Of a stretch of 64,000 nucleotides of DNA, positions 1-11,975 are shown in pieces (positions within the stretch are counted from its first letter, which is position 1; every line of letters begins with the position of its first letter). The notes under the pieces are model-generated. The model did no database searches and was not told the DNA's origin. It saw only the letters and a program-made list of their open reading frames with translations. This stretch comes from Phytophthora quininea (lineage: Eukaryota; Oomycota; Peronosporomycetes; Peronosporales; Peronosporaceae). The stretch is from positions 124,001 to 188,000 of the forward strand of contig JAAVTG010000783.1 of NCBI GenBank assembly GCA_011947345.1, read 5' to 3'. Made by a program: the position numbers and the translations under genes.

Positions 1-3000
1 TCACGAAACGAAGCTGAATCAGCCAGCCGATTGAGCTGAGTCTTGTACGACACAAGAGCCTTGCTACCAAATGCGTAAAGGCACTGCAACGCTAACTTTG
101 AGATCACTTCGTCCGACTTCATCAACAGGTCGAAGAAGATTGCGTGAAGCAATTGCTGCGCATACGCACCCTTCATATTGCGGAAAATCGAGAAAAGCTT
201 GAGCTGATCAACAAACTTTCCGCGTACAGTTTTCGTTGTAAGGCCCTGAAACTCAACTTGAGATCGCCAGTTGGGAAGTTCATCATCATTGGCATCTTCG
301 AGCTTGAGAAGAGCCTGATCAATATCCTCGAGGCGCTTCGCATCCAGCTCATCAGCATAGATAACACGATACTGGTCACGTAAGAACGTCAGGAATAATG
401 GCACCATAAACTTGGTCTTCGCTTCCACGAGATCGACAAACTTCGCTAGCCCCTTCCAAAGTAGCATGTGATGCGTAGCAGCATCTGTAGCAGTTGAAGC
501 CACCACTTGTCCTCGCTCCTGCATGCACGCGTGTTCAAATTCTTCAATAATATCGCCATGCTCTGAAAAGTGGTAATCTTCATAGGTGTGGCTGTTTGAA
601 TCTTCATGGCGGATTGAAGCAGCTAGCAACTCGGCGCTCATGCACGGCCAGAACTCGTTGAAATTCTGCCGGGCCGCAGTCTCCACAGCATCGGCGATAT
701 GGGGCCAGATCGTTGAAAACTTAACGTTGTATAGCCCATGCAAGTGGTTCAACGCAATCTTCTTGTAGATGTCGGGAGTCTGCGGTGACCGGCATAAAAT
801 TTTACTCGCGTCAACAAACGGATCACTTCTCGCTCAGTGGCCACAGTCACATTTTTGCAAGCACTCTCAAGTTCAACAGTGACGTCAAGCAGATCGCATG
901 GACCACTCAAGGTTTCGCTGCCGGTGTCAATAAACTCGAAGCGCTTAAACCGAGCTAGCAGCTGAAGTGTAGCCAAACGAAGTTCGTGTGCCGGCGAGCG
1001 GAGATTGCCAAGTAGAGAATTCGCCACTCTAACTACAGCTTCGGTATTGAATATCTCCCAGCGTCGCGATTCAGGTTCCATGCCCACCAGCATTAGCAAT
1101 GTCGATATTGTCGTGAGCGAGGTCTCGTTCCCACGAAGCGCTTCCCTAACATATTTCATTGTCAGAGAAATATTCTTGCTCTGATGCATAGAAACTTGCT
1201 GCAATCGCCGCAGCTCAGCGCGCAGTGTGGCTACCTGCGAAGATGCCTCGCCCTTCAAACGTTTGTCACACTTCGCAATTACAGGAGATACAAACTTTTC
1301 CAACTTCTTGGCATTCAAATCAACCAATTCTAGAGTCTTGCAGAATTTCCAGCCAAGAGCCAGAGTGTCCGTATCGTTGTCGTCCTCGAAACATTTCTGT
1401 AAGAGATCGCGACCTCCTTCCATCAATACTGCATCTGAGCGAGAGCTGATTTCCTGAAACGAAAACGACCATCGACGGCTGTTGGTTTTGGAGGGGACAA
1501 GGTACACACTCGCTAATCTCCCAATCGTGCTCTGCAACGTAATCCCCAAGCTGGCACAAAAGTCTGCTAAAGGCACCAATATCCGTCTTAGCAAGCGACT
1601 CAATCCCAAACCTCATGGCATTCGGCAATAGGAAAGTAACAATGAAATGAACGGTGACGTGGGGATTCTGGAGCACTTGATCAACAAACTCCAGTAGCTT
1701 CTGATGCGAAGAAGCGTTCTTATCTTCCTCTGCTGCCACAGTGAAAATGGCCTTGACCTGGGAAGAAATTACGGCGTCTTCAGCGGGGAACAAGCGCCAC
1801 ATGGCCTCAAAATATTTTATCACCACGTCTCGCAGATCTTCATTGCTTGACGTCAACACTTTGTTGTCGGGTGACACAAGTGACGCGCAGACCTCGTGCA
1901 CGCTGGGAATACGTACGTCTTTCGAGTTCGAAGCTCCCGAAACCAATCTGCCAACTCGAGAAATCGAAAAGATAAGCAGCACTCTCAACACACGGCTTAA
2001 ATACAAATCGTCTGCTGCTGTAGGAGCGCCACCCTTTCCACGGCGCATAGTAATCACCTTGGTCACCACAAACACTAAGTATTCCAGCATCTCGCCGGAA
2101 TGTTCTGCGTCAGTGTGTTTCATCATCAATCCACAAGTCTCCTGCACAATTTCGCACACTGCTTCTTGCTGTCCAAGCTCCGTATCATCGGCATCATGCG
2201 TCCCCTTCGGGCGGAACGACCCAAGCAAAAACAGCAGCACCTCCTTCATCCGCGAGTGGAAGCCGTGGTTCACATTCTTGACAAGCTGGAACAGTAACTT
2301 GGCAGATCCGTCCTTCAACTCTTCATTGCTGCGGCCAGAGCCTCGCACCAGCGCCGTCAAATAGGCCTTCAGGTACTTCCTCATGGCCTTGGGAGAGTCC
2401 AATCTCCGCAACAACACCGCCAGTGTCTGAGCAGCGAAGTTCCTCACAAACTCGCGAGTGTGGCCCAACAGCGGGAAGTAGCACTTGTGCACGGCGTCCA
2501 TGTCTGCCAGCAGCTGCACCTCAGGTAATTAAACACCATCGTCAGCGTCTTGAACACTTGGGTGCTAAGCTCTGGGTCCTTGGTGTCGATCACCGCCACC
2601 ACCAGAGGCAGCACATCTGCGAAGTGAGGGTAAAACTCCTTGCCCAGCTCTCGGGCAAGCGCCGTGACGAGCTTGAGCACGGGCACGAGTCTCTGTCGCT
2701 GCACCACCAAGTCCTGGCTCTCCTCTCTCGCCTGCTTGAGCTCCAATCGCAGCTTCTTGACGACCTTCGGCAGGTGGTGTAGCAGCTGCGGAGTTGTGGT
2801 CACTAGTGGCTGCAGCGACCGGAAGAGGAACTGGAAAGCGTCCAGCGTCGTAAGCTCTGCCTGCAGCGACAGCTCCTCCTTGAAGGAGAGCACAGAGGCC
2901 TCGTCCACGGCGCCCGCTGTCTTGGCATGCAGCGTCAGCTCCGTCTGCAGGTTGCTGACGCGCTCCTCCACGCGCTGGAAGCGGTGGCGCCGCTTCTTGA

Positions 3001-3016
3001 CCGGCGGTCCTTCCAT
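1..3016 (-). CDS. UTP20: U3 snoRNP component UTP20 (N-terminal part; runs off the window start)
   Basis: UTP20/DRIM is a giant HEAT-repeat scaffold of the nucleolar small-subunit processome, needed for 18S rRNA maturation. The chosen start at 3016 gives a basic N-terminus (MEGPPVKKRRHRF). Family landmarks follow in order: FYPHF near residue 125, then REFVRNFAAQTL, and near the window edge a segment containing LPNWRSQVEFQGLTT. A 52-nt GT-AG intron fits at 1454-1505, phase 0. Two single-base losses are needed to keep the family sequence in frame, near 2523 (G run) and near 788 (CCC). With the first restored, exon 1 is exactly 504 codons. The remaining roughly two thirds of the protein lies before base 1. 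The upstream in-frame start at 3088 is less likely, because it adds a non-conserved stretch inside the short divergent promoter. The recognition rests on remembered family sequence, but several independent segments agree. Confidence 0.9.
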
Positions 3017-3147
3017 TGCGCCGTTTGATAGTGAGGCAAGTATTGACGTACCCGCCAGTCGTCTTCTTCTGCTGTGATTGGACAACACTATTGTGATATT
3101 TTGAGTAGCAAATGGAAATATTAGCGGATTACTGCTATATTTGCGTC
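3017..3147. promoter_or_regulatory. Shared divergent promoter, UTP20 / FAM192A-like gene
   Basis: The 131 bp between two head-to-head start codons must hold both core promoters and both 5' leaders. It is more A/T-rich than the flanking coding sequence and contains a CCAAT on one strand (attgg at about 3077). No TATA box is obvious. Confidence 0.5.
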
Positions 3148-3994
3148 ATGGACGGTGCAAGAGGGTCGCTAGCGGGATTCGTCTCGACGTCGGTGCTGAC
3201 GTCGGCCGATGGGGTGCGTGGGCTGTTGATCGTGTGGCTATATACCGGTATGTACTGAGCTGGTGTTTGTGTGCTGCAGCTCTTTGGGGATAATGTGGAG
3301 GAGAAGCGCAAGACGGAGGCGCCAGTGCCTCGACCAGAAGACGCCGCAGGTTACAAGCCACTGTACGAGCAGCTGAAGGAGCGGCAGGAGCAGAAGGACA
3401 GCGACTGGAAAGAGAAAACAACCCATTCGGTGGGTAACTACTGGCCGAAAAGGTAGACGAGAGTACACTGACGGAGAGGAATATTTGTTGCAGCGCCGCC
3501 GAAAGGTCTGGACGAGGAGGAGTTCGAGTACATTCAGGACCTGGAGAGCAAGCGCGAGGAGGTGGAGAAGAGGCGCAATCTACAGCACGAAGAAGACCTC
3601 GCTCAGTTCAGTACGTGTGGTGACAAGATAAAAGTCTTTTGCTGGTGGTAACATTTGGAGTTTTTGAGCAGAGGTGGCACGTGGAGCTCCGACGGACGCT
3701 CCTGCGGCGGCACTTACGGCGAAGATTCTACAAAGATATCCGGCCAAATCAAGTGAGAAGGTTGTGGTCAAGAAGAAAGCTCCTGTTGTGGTGGTGCGAG
3801 CTAAAGCGAAGCCGAAAGAGAAGAAGCGGAAGGTCGAGCCAAAAGGCGATTCTGAACAAGATCAGCAAAAGGACAAGAGACCAAAAATTGAGAAACAAGC
3901 TGTCAAACAGGAGTCTCCAGTTAGAAAGGCTAAGCCGAGTGGAGCTGCGCTCGGACTCGTGGACTATGGCAGCGATAGTGATACATCCGTGTGA
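3148..3994 (+). CDS. FAM192A/NIP30-family nuclear protein (PSME3-interacting protein homologue)
   Basis: Four exons (3148-3213, 3280-3433, 3494-3610, 3672-3994) give a 219-residue protein. Introns of 66, 60 and 61 nt all have GT-AG ends and compatible phases. The N-terminal half carries the family core: a charged YKPLYEQLKERQEQK segment, then GLDEEEFEYIQDLESKREE, which corresponds to the conserved GLDEDE-F region of NIP30 proteins. The middle is lysine-rich and probably a nuclear localisation signal. The C-terminus ends in an acidic/serine tail (DYGSDSDTSV), like the animal proteins. The animal homologue binds the PA28-gamma proteasome activator in the nucleus; the role here is inferred only from family. 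The 3' end is 51 bp from the convergent downstream gene. Confidence 0.78.
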
Positions 3995-4045
3995 CGCATT
4001 CATGTTGAATGTTGAAGCTCGATAATCTGAATTGGGGCTTTGTCA

Positions 4046-5667
4046 TCAACGACGGGAAGGTTGCAACGGTCGAGATCGAAAATCGACACTATGGCCGAAG
4101 CTTGTGGTCGCTTGCAGCGAGCAAAATTGACACCTTCGCCGTGGTTGGAGAGAGAGCAATGGTTCTGCTCTGCTCGATATCGGTTGTTGTAAATTATCCA
4201 TCGTCAGGCTTTTCGTATTAGACTGATAGAAATGTTTACCGGAAAAGAGGAGGTGGCCCCCTGCTCGTGCTGCACTTGACTGCAGTCGACGAAGCTGTGG
4301 GGCAGTGCCAGCACCAGTCGGTTTACGGAGTGGCGGGGAGGCCTCCACCAGGACACGTCGAGTTGTTCGAGCTGCAGATCGTTTTGGTCTATCAGGTGTG
4401 CGCATGACAACAGACGAAGTGCTGACTGCGCGGCGTAAAGCAGTCCTCCCGACGATTCCTCCTGGTGTTGTGGATGATTGAGTCCGTGCCTGTGCTGCTG
4501 CTCCAGTTGATACGTGAGCAACGTGTTGCCTAGATGAATAAGTACGCTGCGCTTGTGGTCGATTTAGAAGAGCTGGCGCACTGGATGGTCTCCCATTTTT
4601 CTGCAGCATAGTGGCTTTGACTCTGCTGCCCGGGCTAGCTTTACTCCACGATCCAGGAGGGCTGCTCATACCCAACGCACTAAGGTCTCCAGGTCGACGC
4701 ACAGACTTTGCCTCCGTTGCCGCACGAAGCAGCGCATCCTGACCAGATCTAGCTTGGCCGCTGCTGCTTCTTTTCAAGCCGTGTCCAGCGCCTTGGCTCC
4801 TGCCACTGCTGCTGCTTCTGGACGATCTGCCTTGTGACTTTCTCTCGTGTGGCGACACTCGTTTTTGCTGTAATTGCTGCGGGATCTGCACTTCCTTAAA
4901 CAATTCGTTGGTCTCTAGCCGGGCACGCTTTTGAGGGCGTTCCTGCTGCAGAGCAGACAGAATGCTTTCGTTGCCCGTAGCAACAGGCGATGGCGCTGGC
5001 GACTGCTTTACTACGGGAAGTAACTGCGTAATAAACAACAGATAGCAGTCAAAACAGAGCCGCAAACAGGATAACCGATTGCACTCACAGGAGGCAACAA
5101 TGTCGCTGCAGCGTCCGCCTTCTTGTCGCCCTTCTCCTCGTCTTCCACCAGCTCGTATACTTTCAGCAAGTGTTTGACGAGACCTGGGATGAGTTTCTGC
5201 AGTCTGGGGGCCAGTTGCTGTTGCAAGAACTCTTGGAACGGCGAGCGTTCGTCTGCGTCTTCATCTGCCAGCGACGGAGGATTGGCTGCGTCCAACAGCA
5301 GAGCCACTCGATCCAGCAGACCTCGTACCTCCTTCTTGCTCTGCTTCCTCTCTTGTTTGCTCTTGACAGCCCCGAACTGCAGCAGTCGACACACCAGCTG
5401 CAGTTGCAGCACCTTCACTTTGGTCTTCTGGGCCTCTTTCTTATTTAAGAGGGTGTTCAGCTCCGGAAGAGCTACCATCAGCTCTGACGCTACAGCCGCC
5501 AGTCGCTTCGTGGCCGCTTGGATCTCCACTCTGTCCACTGCAGCCTCCTTCTTGTGACTCGTGAAAAGCCATTCCCCGCCTTCTTCGACCAGCAAACGGT
5601 CTAGGAACTTAAGCACGCCGTCGTCCTCCGCAGTCGCCTTTGTGAACTCCTCGCGCCAATTCGCCAT
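4046..5667 (-). CDS. Treslin/Sld3-like protein (putative STD domain)
   Basis: Two exons (5089-5667 and 4046-5023) are separated by a 65-nt phase-0 intron and encode 518 residues. The N-terminal ~200 residues are predicted helical, with charged, leucine-rich segments (KVKVLQLQLVCRLLQF, then LLDRVALLLDAA, then LIPGLVKHLLKVYE). The order and spacing resemble the Sld3-Treslin domain used in CDK-controlled loading of Cdc45 at replication origins. The C-terminal half is basic, Ser/Arg/Gln-rich and disordered, with FKEVQIP and RRVLVEASPP motifs reminiscent of Treslin tails and several SP/TP sites. I remember the family only in outline, so an unrelated low-complexity nuclear protein is possible. The start at 5667 is the first ATG in the frame and lies 167 bp from the divergent MSH2 start. 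Confidence 0.45.
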
Positions 5668-5834
5668 CTTCAAAACTGTACAATGTGCTGTCCAGATTAA
5701 ATTGACCTTTACTTAATCAAGTGTATGTGTTTCTTGATATAAACATCAACTTTATCGAGTATAGTGACACTTTAAAACGTACAAAAAGCGCGGGAACCGA
5801 TCACTTCCGCCAAAAGCTCACTTGTCTACAAACC
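5668..5834. promoter_or_regulatory. Shared divergent promoter, Treslin-like gene / MSH2
   Basis: This is a 167-bp A/T-rich gap between head-to-head start codons. Neither strand has a long reading frame, so no extra MSH2 N-terminal exon is visible here. A replication gene and a mismatch-repair gene would share this promoter. Confidence 0.5.
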
Positions 5835-8238
5835 ATGAGCGACGTCGAAGCTGTTGAGGTGTTGGAGACTGCGCAGGGCGAGCTGGCGCTGCAGATCCGC
5901 AACGAGAAGCACCTGAAGCAGGTGGGCGTGGCTGTGCGTCGACCTCGCGCACGCGCGTCCTGCGTTAAGGGCCAGGAGGACGAAGACACCAAGCAGTGGG
6001 AGCTGCTGCTCTACAACTTCTCCGACTCGAGCGAGCTGGCCAATCTCGAGTCTCTTTTAGTGCAACTGGCCCCTCTACTTGCTATCTATCGGCAGATCTA
6101 GAGCAGTCGCAGAGTGTGGGGGACAGCAAGAAGGTGCACGCGCTTCTGGAGACTCACGGGGTCTCCCCGTGTACATCAAGAAGCACGTCTTTAGTGACGT
6201 CAGCGGCCTGGAGACCAATCTGTCGAGACTACTAGGGGCCACTACGATGGCCGAGTTCAAGGACGTGCTGACGGCGCTGGCTGCAGGCTCACTGGCGTGT
6301 TTGGTGGACGCGTTGGGGCTGATGACAGAAGCGGACGCCTTTGGCTGCTACACGATGAGTGAAGGGAGTTTATCGTCGGCCATGCAGCTGGACAGTGCCG
6401 CAGTGTGGTCACTGAATCTGCTACCAGAGCCGAGCTCTGGCAGCGGAACTGCCAGATTTGGTGGCAGCGTCCTGGAGATTTTGAACAGGGGAAGACGCAG
6501 ATGGGACGCAGATTGCTGGAGAGATGGATCCGCCAGCCTCTACTGGATGTGAAGCAGATTGAAGAGCGACAGAGTCTCGTGCAGCTCTTTGTGAACGACT
6601 CGTCGTTGAGAATGGAGCTGCTGGATGAGTGCATGAAGGCATTGCCAGATCTGGGCAGGCTTGCCGTTAGTCTGGAGCGCAAGAAGCACGCCAAGATCTC
6701 AGATCTGGTGAGCGTGTATGACGCTGCGACGGGGGCTATGCCTCGTGTTCTGAAGCTGCTAAAGGAGACCGACGCTGGTGGAGATGCAGAGGTGGCGAAA
6801 CTCGTCACTGCGAAGTTCACTACGTCACTGGAGAAGGTGCTGGCAGACCTTGAAGGATACGTGGAACTTATTAAGGAGGTAGTAGACTTGGATAGTCGCC
6901 CTACACTGGTAGTAAACGCAAAGCACGATCCAGACCTGCAAGCGCTACGTGAAGAATGGGACGAGATCCTTGTTGCTATTGAAAATGAACACCGCAACGC
7001 CCTGGACACGATCGGGGAGATATCAAGTGCGAGAAGGACAAGGTCCGCGGCTTTGCGTTCCGTGTGATCGACAAGAAGCAGGAGGCAAAATTATCAAAGC
7101 TGCCTTACGTGCACATCTGCCAGGTACTGGTTAGTGGCGTGCAATTCACGACCACGACGTTGAAGTCGCTTGCCTCCGATTATCGGCGTGTGCGAGGGAA
7201 TACGAGCAGCGTCAGGCTCACTTGCTGAATTCGGCAATTGATGTCGCGAGCACGTATGTTCCTGTCCTTGAGGCCGCGACTGCAACGCTGGCAGAGCTGG
7301 ACGTGTTACTCGGCTTTGCCCATGCAGCCTGTCACGCAGGATCGGGCTACTGCCGCCCTTCACTGGAGCAAGATGGAGAATGTGTTGTGCTGACCAGCGC
7401 ACGCCACCCTTGTGTTGAACTACAGGACGGTGTGGACTTCATCCCCAACGACTACAGCTTCCAGCGAGAGAAGTCGCGCTTCCAGCTCGTGACGGGGCCA
7501 AACATGGGTGGTAAGAGCACCTACATCCGTCAACTCGGCACGATCGCTGTGATGGCGCAGGTTGGCAGCTTTGTACCCGCCGAAGCCGCTCGATTGCCTG
7601 TGTTCGACAAGCTTCTTGTTCGAGTTGGAGCAGGCGATCTACAGCAGCGGGGTGTCTCGACTTTTATGCTCGAGATGTTGGAGGCCTCAGCTATCCTGCA
7701 CAAGGCAACAGAGCGCTCGCTTGTGATCATCGATGAGCTGGGGCGAGGCACTTCTACGTACGATGGCTTTGGATTGGCGTGGGCCATCTCGGAGTACCTG
7801 CTCACCAAGGCACGGTCGATGTGCCTGTTTGCCACCCATTTCCACGAGCTCACAGCTCTGGAGCAAGAACACCCGCAGGGCTTCGCGAACAAACACGTCA
7901 CTGCTGTTGCCAGCGACCGTGAGATCACCATGGTTTATCATGTGCGCGACGGCGCATGCATGGAGAGCTTTGGTGTCCACGTCGCCTCCATGGCTGGATT
8001 TCCAGAGTCTGTCTTGGAATGCGCTCGACGAAAGAGTCGAGAGCTTGAAGGTTTCGAGCGCGCTGTCGGGAGCGGACAGCAAGTTGGTACCAAGAGACCC
8101 ACTCCGACAGACAGTGAACCACGGAACAAGAAGGCACGAGTCGGATTTCTGCCTGCTTTTGCAGCGTTGCCGTTAGATAAGATGGCGCCAGCAGAGGCAC
8201 TGACTGCAGTCCGCGAGTTGCTTGGCAAAAATGCTTAG
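5835..8238 (+). CDS. MSH2: DNA mismatch repair protein MSH2, apparently lacking the N-terminal domain I
   Basis: MSH2 pairs with MSH6 or MSH3 to recognise mismatches. The ATPase end is unmistakable: HPCVELQDGVDFIPND (MSH2-type), Walker A TGPNMGGKST, the QRGVSTFMLEML segment, Walker B VIIDELGRGTSTYDGFG and the ATHFHELT switch. The connector, lever and clamp regions precede it. Five single-base losses are implied, near 6095, 6162, 6488, 7015 and 7197, four of them in GGG/GGGG runs. With them restored the gene is 803 codons. The first recognisable segment corresponds to the connector domain (KQVGVA, then NLESLLVQL). The ~120-residue mismatch-binding domain I of ordinary MSH2 is not in this frame, and there is no room for it in the 167-bp promoter. 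No intron is needed. The stop is 41 bp from the convergent gene. Confidence 0.92.
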
Positions 8239-8279
8239 AAATTCCCTTTTCAATAACGTTAATCTGTCATTGTCTCTCT

Positions 8280-10060
8280 TCAACCGCGAAGGCCTTGGCG
8301 AGTTTTCAGTTCGTCCAAGATACGCACGCGGTGCAATCTGATGCTGACCCCCAGCTCTTCAAGGTCCTGGTCTCCTGCCTGTACCAAAAGTACACCGTCA
8401 ATGCCTTGTGACCGGAATGTAGCTCCATACGTTCCGTTGTCCAAACCCAAGGAGTCGAGAAACTCTTGCACTTCACACACTCCCCACCGCTTAACATCGT
8501 TCCTTTCTGGCCGGAGCTGTTGGTCTTGCGATTCAGCAAGTACATGGTTAGAGGCTTTCTGTATTCGTCGACTTGACTCAGGTAGTCCCATTCTTCGCTT
8601 GCTGTCACTCCTCGACTGGGCCAGTGCGGCGTTCACTCGTTGTACAATGTCGTCGCGAACCTGTTCGTCCTCCTCGAGTGCTGCCTCGAACGTCGGCGAG
8701 TACGTCGCAGCTTTATGCCAGTCTCGATTCAAAGAAGATGCTTTCGCGTCATGAGATCGAGCACGAGTCTTGTCACTGCTTGATGGACGACGGTCTTTGG
8801 CCCCACGGTATATAGCTTCTTTACGTTTGAGCTCGTTCTGACGCTGGTAGAGATCGCCTGAGCGGAACTTGAGTTCGTTGACGAGATTGCCGATCCGATT
8901 CTGTAGTCGACGACGCTTTTCAGGTAGAATTACATCCTGCAGTCGCTCTTGCAATGCCGCGAGTTCGTCGCGGAGAGCGCCTAACTCGTGTTCAACATGT
9001 GTAATCAGCTCGCGACTCAGCGCAATATCCTCGCGCATGGCATCTTCGCGAGCTTTGGCAGCAGCAGCTGCTGCACTGAGAATATCACTCGTCCTATTTC
9101 CGCTTTGGCCTTGGGAGGAGTGGGGTTTCAGCTGACATACCTGGGTCTTTTGCTGCGACTGCCGCGCGACTTGAAGTGGCATTACGGCTGCGATTGATTT
9201 ACTATCGTGATTCTCTGCAGTAGCTGCGATGTTTTCAGCTAGCAGGCGTCGTCGTCGACTCTCCGCCTCCTGCTCACGAAGCAGCACTTTCGATGCGCTG
9301 AATACTCGACGCATGCTGACATCACCAACCCAATTACCAAGCAGCTGAAGAGCCATCGCCGGATCACTTTCACGGAGTGTCGGGTGATCGAGATGCATCG
9401 GAGCAAGAAATGGATTCTGGGTCAGTCGCAACGCTTGTAGACTTTCAAGCAGCGGCACGTCTCGAGCAGACGCTAGGAAATCCAAATCTGCAGTCATCTT
9501 GAGTAAATAACTCACTCCACGCCAACGGAACGTTGTCGCTTGCGCTTTGGGCGGTTGCTGTTGATACCATTCTTCAATCGACTCGACGATTTGCACCGAT
9601 ACGGAACGCAGTTGGTCGACGATGCTCTGCAAAACTACAGGAGCTGCCAGCATACCGGAAACAGTAGGAAGTCGAGCTTTCGGCGACACCAATAATTGCT
9701 TCAATGACTCGATACACCCTTCTCGCTCAACAATCTTGCGCACAATATCCAAATCGTAGGGCTTCTCAAATGAGGCACACGGCGGAAATACCAGGGGTGC
9801 GGAGGCGGACCCACGAAGAAGACCCAAATCCGAAACCAGACAAGCCATCTGGAGGATTTATCGAGGCCGACGATCACAAAGTGCTCTGCTTCACCGCAGC
9901 TGGAAGGGTGACCAGCATTTTGATCGAGGAGCTGGAAATAGTCAATGCAGCAGTTTGGCATAAGAACGCCACAAAATAGCAGCATACCTTGGTCCCCAAT
10001 CAGCCAAGCCGGAAACTCGTTGAAGATCGAAGCTGGATCGGACCGCCTCGCGGCGTTCAT
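8280..10060 (-). CDS. Coiled-coil protein with C-terminal SAM domain
   Basis: The frame encodes about 593 residues. The last ~65 residues form a sterile alpha motif: W-G-VCEVQEFLDSLGL, then YGATFRSQGIDG, then LGVSIRLHRVRILDEL, the usual five-helix pattern for protein oligomerisation. The middle (about 9000-8820) is a long charged coiled coil rich in Glu, Arg, Leu and Gln, preceded by an Ala-rich helix. The N-terminus (MNAARRSDPASIFNEFPAW) is short and unlike anything I recognise. A one-base loss near 9840 is needed to join the first ~75 codons to the main frame; with it the length is exactly 594 codons. If the break is real, translation could instead start at 9848. Partners and function are unknown. 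Confidence 0.6.
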
Positions 10061-10162
10061 TTTCACGGCTTAGCTTTATTTGTTTTTACCCAGGATTGGT
10101 CCACCACCTCGTGCCATCAACTACGCTAGGTACCGACCTTGGAGGGCCTATCTCGAGTCCGA

Positions 10163-11375
10163 TCAATTCTTGGTCGTGTCTGAGTCAAAGCTGTCCAGGG
10201 TGTATGCTCCAAGCCCGCCTTCTGCAGTGGCATCGTCGCTGTTCGTCTTCGGTGCACTTTTTGCTGCGTCTTTGCTGTTCTGCTTCTGGATGTTGTTGAA
10301 GATGGAGAGAGCGGAGGCTACCATGCTAGACGGGTCGTTGGTGTTGGACGGTAGCAGCACCGTCGTGCCTTCCTTGGCAATGTTGCCAAAGGCGTCCACA
10401 TACTTCTCAGCTACCTGCAGAGCTACCGCGTCACGGCCGCCAGTCTCGTGGATCGCCTTAGACAGACGGTTAATGGCCGACGCCGACGCGTTGGCCTTTG
10501 CCAAGATCGCGGCAGCAGCGCCTTCCGCCTCCAGCACAGCTGCACGCTTCTTACCTTCGGCCACGTTGATGTACGCTTGGCGTTCGCCCTCCGAGTCCAG
10601 AATCTCGGCACGTTTCCGACGCTCCGCTTCGGCCTGCATATCCATGGCAGCCTTGACGCTGCGGGGCGGGGCGATGTCGCGGATCTCATATCGCAGACAT
10701 TTGATACCCCAGGCCTCGGAGGCCTGGTTGATGGCCTCCACGATGCTCTGGTTGAGGGACTCACGCTCCTCGAAGGTCTTGTCCAGTGTGATCTTACCCA
10801 GTTCGGATCGCATTGTGGTCTGAGCGAGCTGCGTGACTGCGTACAGAGGGTCCTCTACGCCATAGCTAGCGTTGTACGGGTCGATGATCTTGATGTACAG
10901 CACGCCATCGATGCTGATGGTCACGTTGTCCCTTGTGATGGCCGTCTGGCCGGGGATCTTGATGGCTTCTTCCTTCAGCGAGTGCACGTATGCGATGCGG
11001 TCCACAATGGGGATCAGGAAGTGGAGCCCAGGCGTTAGAATGTCGCGGAACTTGCCGAAGCGCTCCACCACCCACGCGCGCTGCTGAGGGACGATGAGAA
11101 TGCCCTGCAAATGGCCCAAACCCCATGTCGTTAGCCTGTAGATATTATCTATAGCGGATCAAAGCGGTTAAAGCATGTACGAGGTTGGCGGGGGTGTCAT
11201 GCAGACGGGAGGCGCCACTGTCGTCGAAGGGCTGAGCCAGCAAGGCGCGGGAGCTGTGCAGCAGGCGGGTGGAGGTCTGCGGCTGCAGCGAGGTGGCGGC
11301 GCGGGCCACGAGCCACGCGGCCGTCTGGGGACGCGCCTGGCGCGACGCGGTGCGGAGGAGCTTGGCGGTCAGCAT
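10163..11375 (-). CDS. STOML2: Mitochondrial stomatin-like protein 2 (SPFH/band 7)
   Basis: Two exons (11181-11375 and 10163-11104), with a 76-nt phase-0 intron, encode 378 residues. Exon 1 is an Arg/Ala/Ser/Leu-rich presequence with few acidic residues, typical of mitochondrial import. Exon 2 opens directly into the SPFH domain ([19 protein letters not shown]) and carries the family signatures [37 protein letters not shown] and [18 protein letters not shown] coiled coil ([12 protein letters not shown]) and the SLP2-type end ([20 protein letters not shown]) follow. SLP2 oligomerises at the inner membrane, binds cardiolipin and prohibitins, and organises respiratory complexes and proteases. 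No frameshift is needed in this gene. Confidence 0.93.
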
Positions 11376-11449
11376 TGGCAGACCAGGAGGAACGTTGAAA
11401 TGTGTGGCCCGATCATCGAAGAGCTCGGGATCCGCTAAAATTATAACAG

Positions 11450-11975
11450 TCTATAGAGGGCAATTGAAACTGGATGAAGCCTTTCATTTGTCAATACTGT
11501 ATTGGAAGCTAAACCATACAAACACGACTTTGTAAACGGATAGTCGGAATGATGGAGATGAAGTTGCCGTGCTTCTCGGCAATGACCTCATTATTCAGCA
11601 AGCATTCCGCCGGCAAGACACGAGTAGGATGGATTGAAATGGACTGCCAATGGCATATCGACCCAGGCTGCTATCAAAGTGACGTTTTTCAACGATGCAG
11701 AATGGATGTATTCCGGGTCTCCAGGCATGAAAGCTGCGTGGTTACGCTGGGAGATGACCTCCGTCGACGGTTGTCATATCTCGGCGTCGTTGCCGCCACT
11801 GGATACGATCTTGAAGGCAATGCTTGCGCGTCTGAACGCGATATCTCGACACCCCAGCAGCGTTTGGTGAGCACTATTCTATCAGAAGCAGGGGGACATG
11901 CCCGTCTTGATTCCCCACAGCTACAACCTACTAGTAATGCGCAAGTGGTTTCGCAGTTCAAGAAGGCGGCATGAA
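11450..11975 (+). pseudogene. Degenerate coding relic, family not recognised
   Basis: Short open stretches in shifting plus-strand frames read like protein (for example NDGDEVAVLLGND and VTFFNDAEWMYSGSPGMKA). They are broken by stops and frame changes every 30-60 codons. No start, intron pattern or known domain could be assigned. It may be the remains of a transposon-borne or secreted-protein gene. It abuts the hairpin that follows. Confidence 0.35.

Noticed and set aside
785..815. A 26-nt GT-AG intron in UTP20
   Set aside because: It would be in phase, but it is much shorter than any other intron here (52-83 nt). Restoring one C in CCC explains the frame change equally well and fits the pattern across the window.
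1741..2364. 207-codon plus-strand frame
   Set aside because: It is antisense to UTP20, whose minus-strand reading matches a known family through the same bases.
9701..9979. Plus-strand gene opposite the SAM-protein N-terminus
   Set aside because: No motifs, and it mirrors coding sequence on the minus strand.
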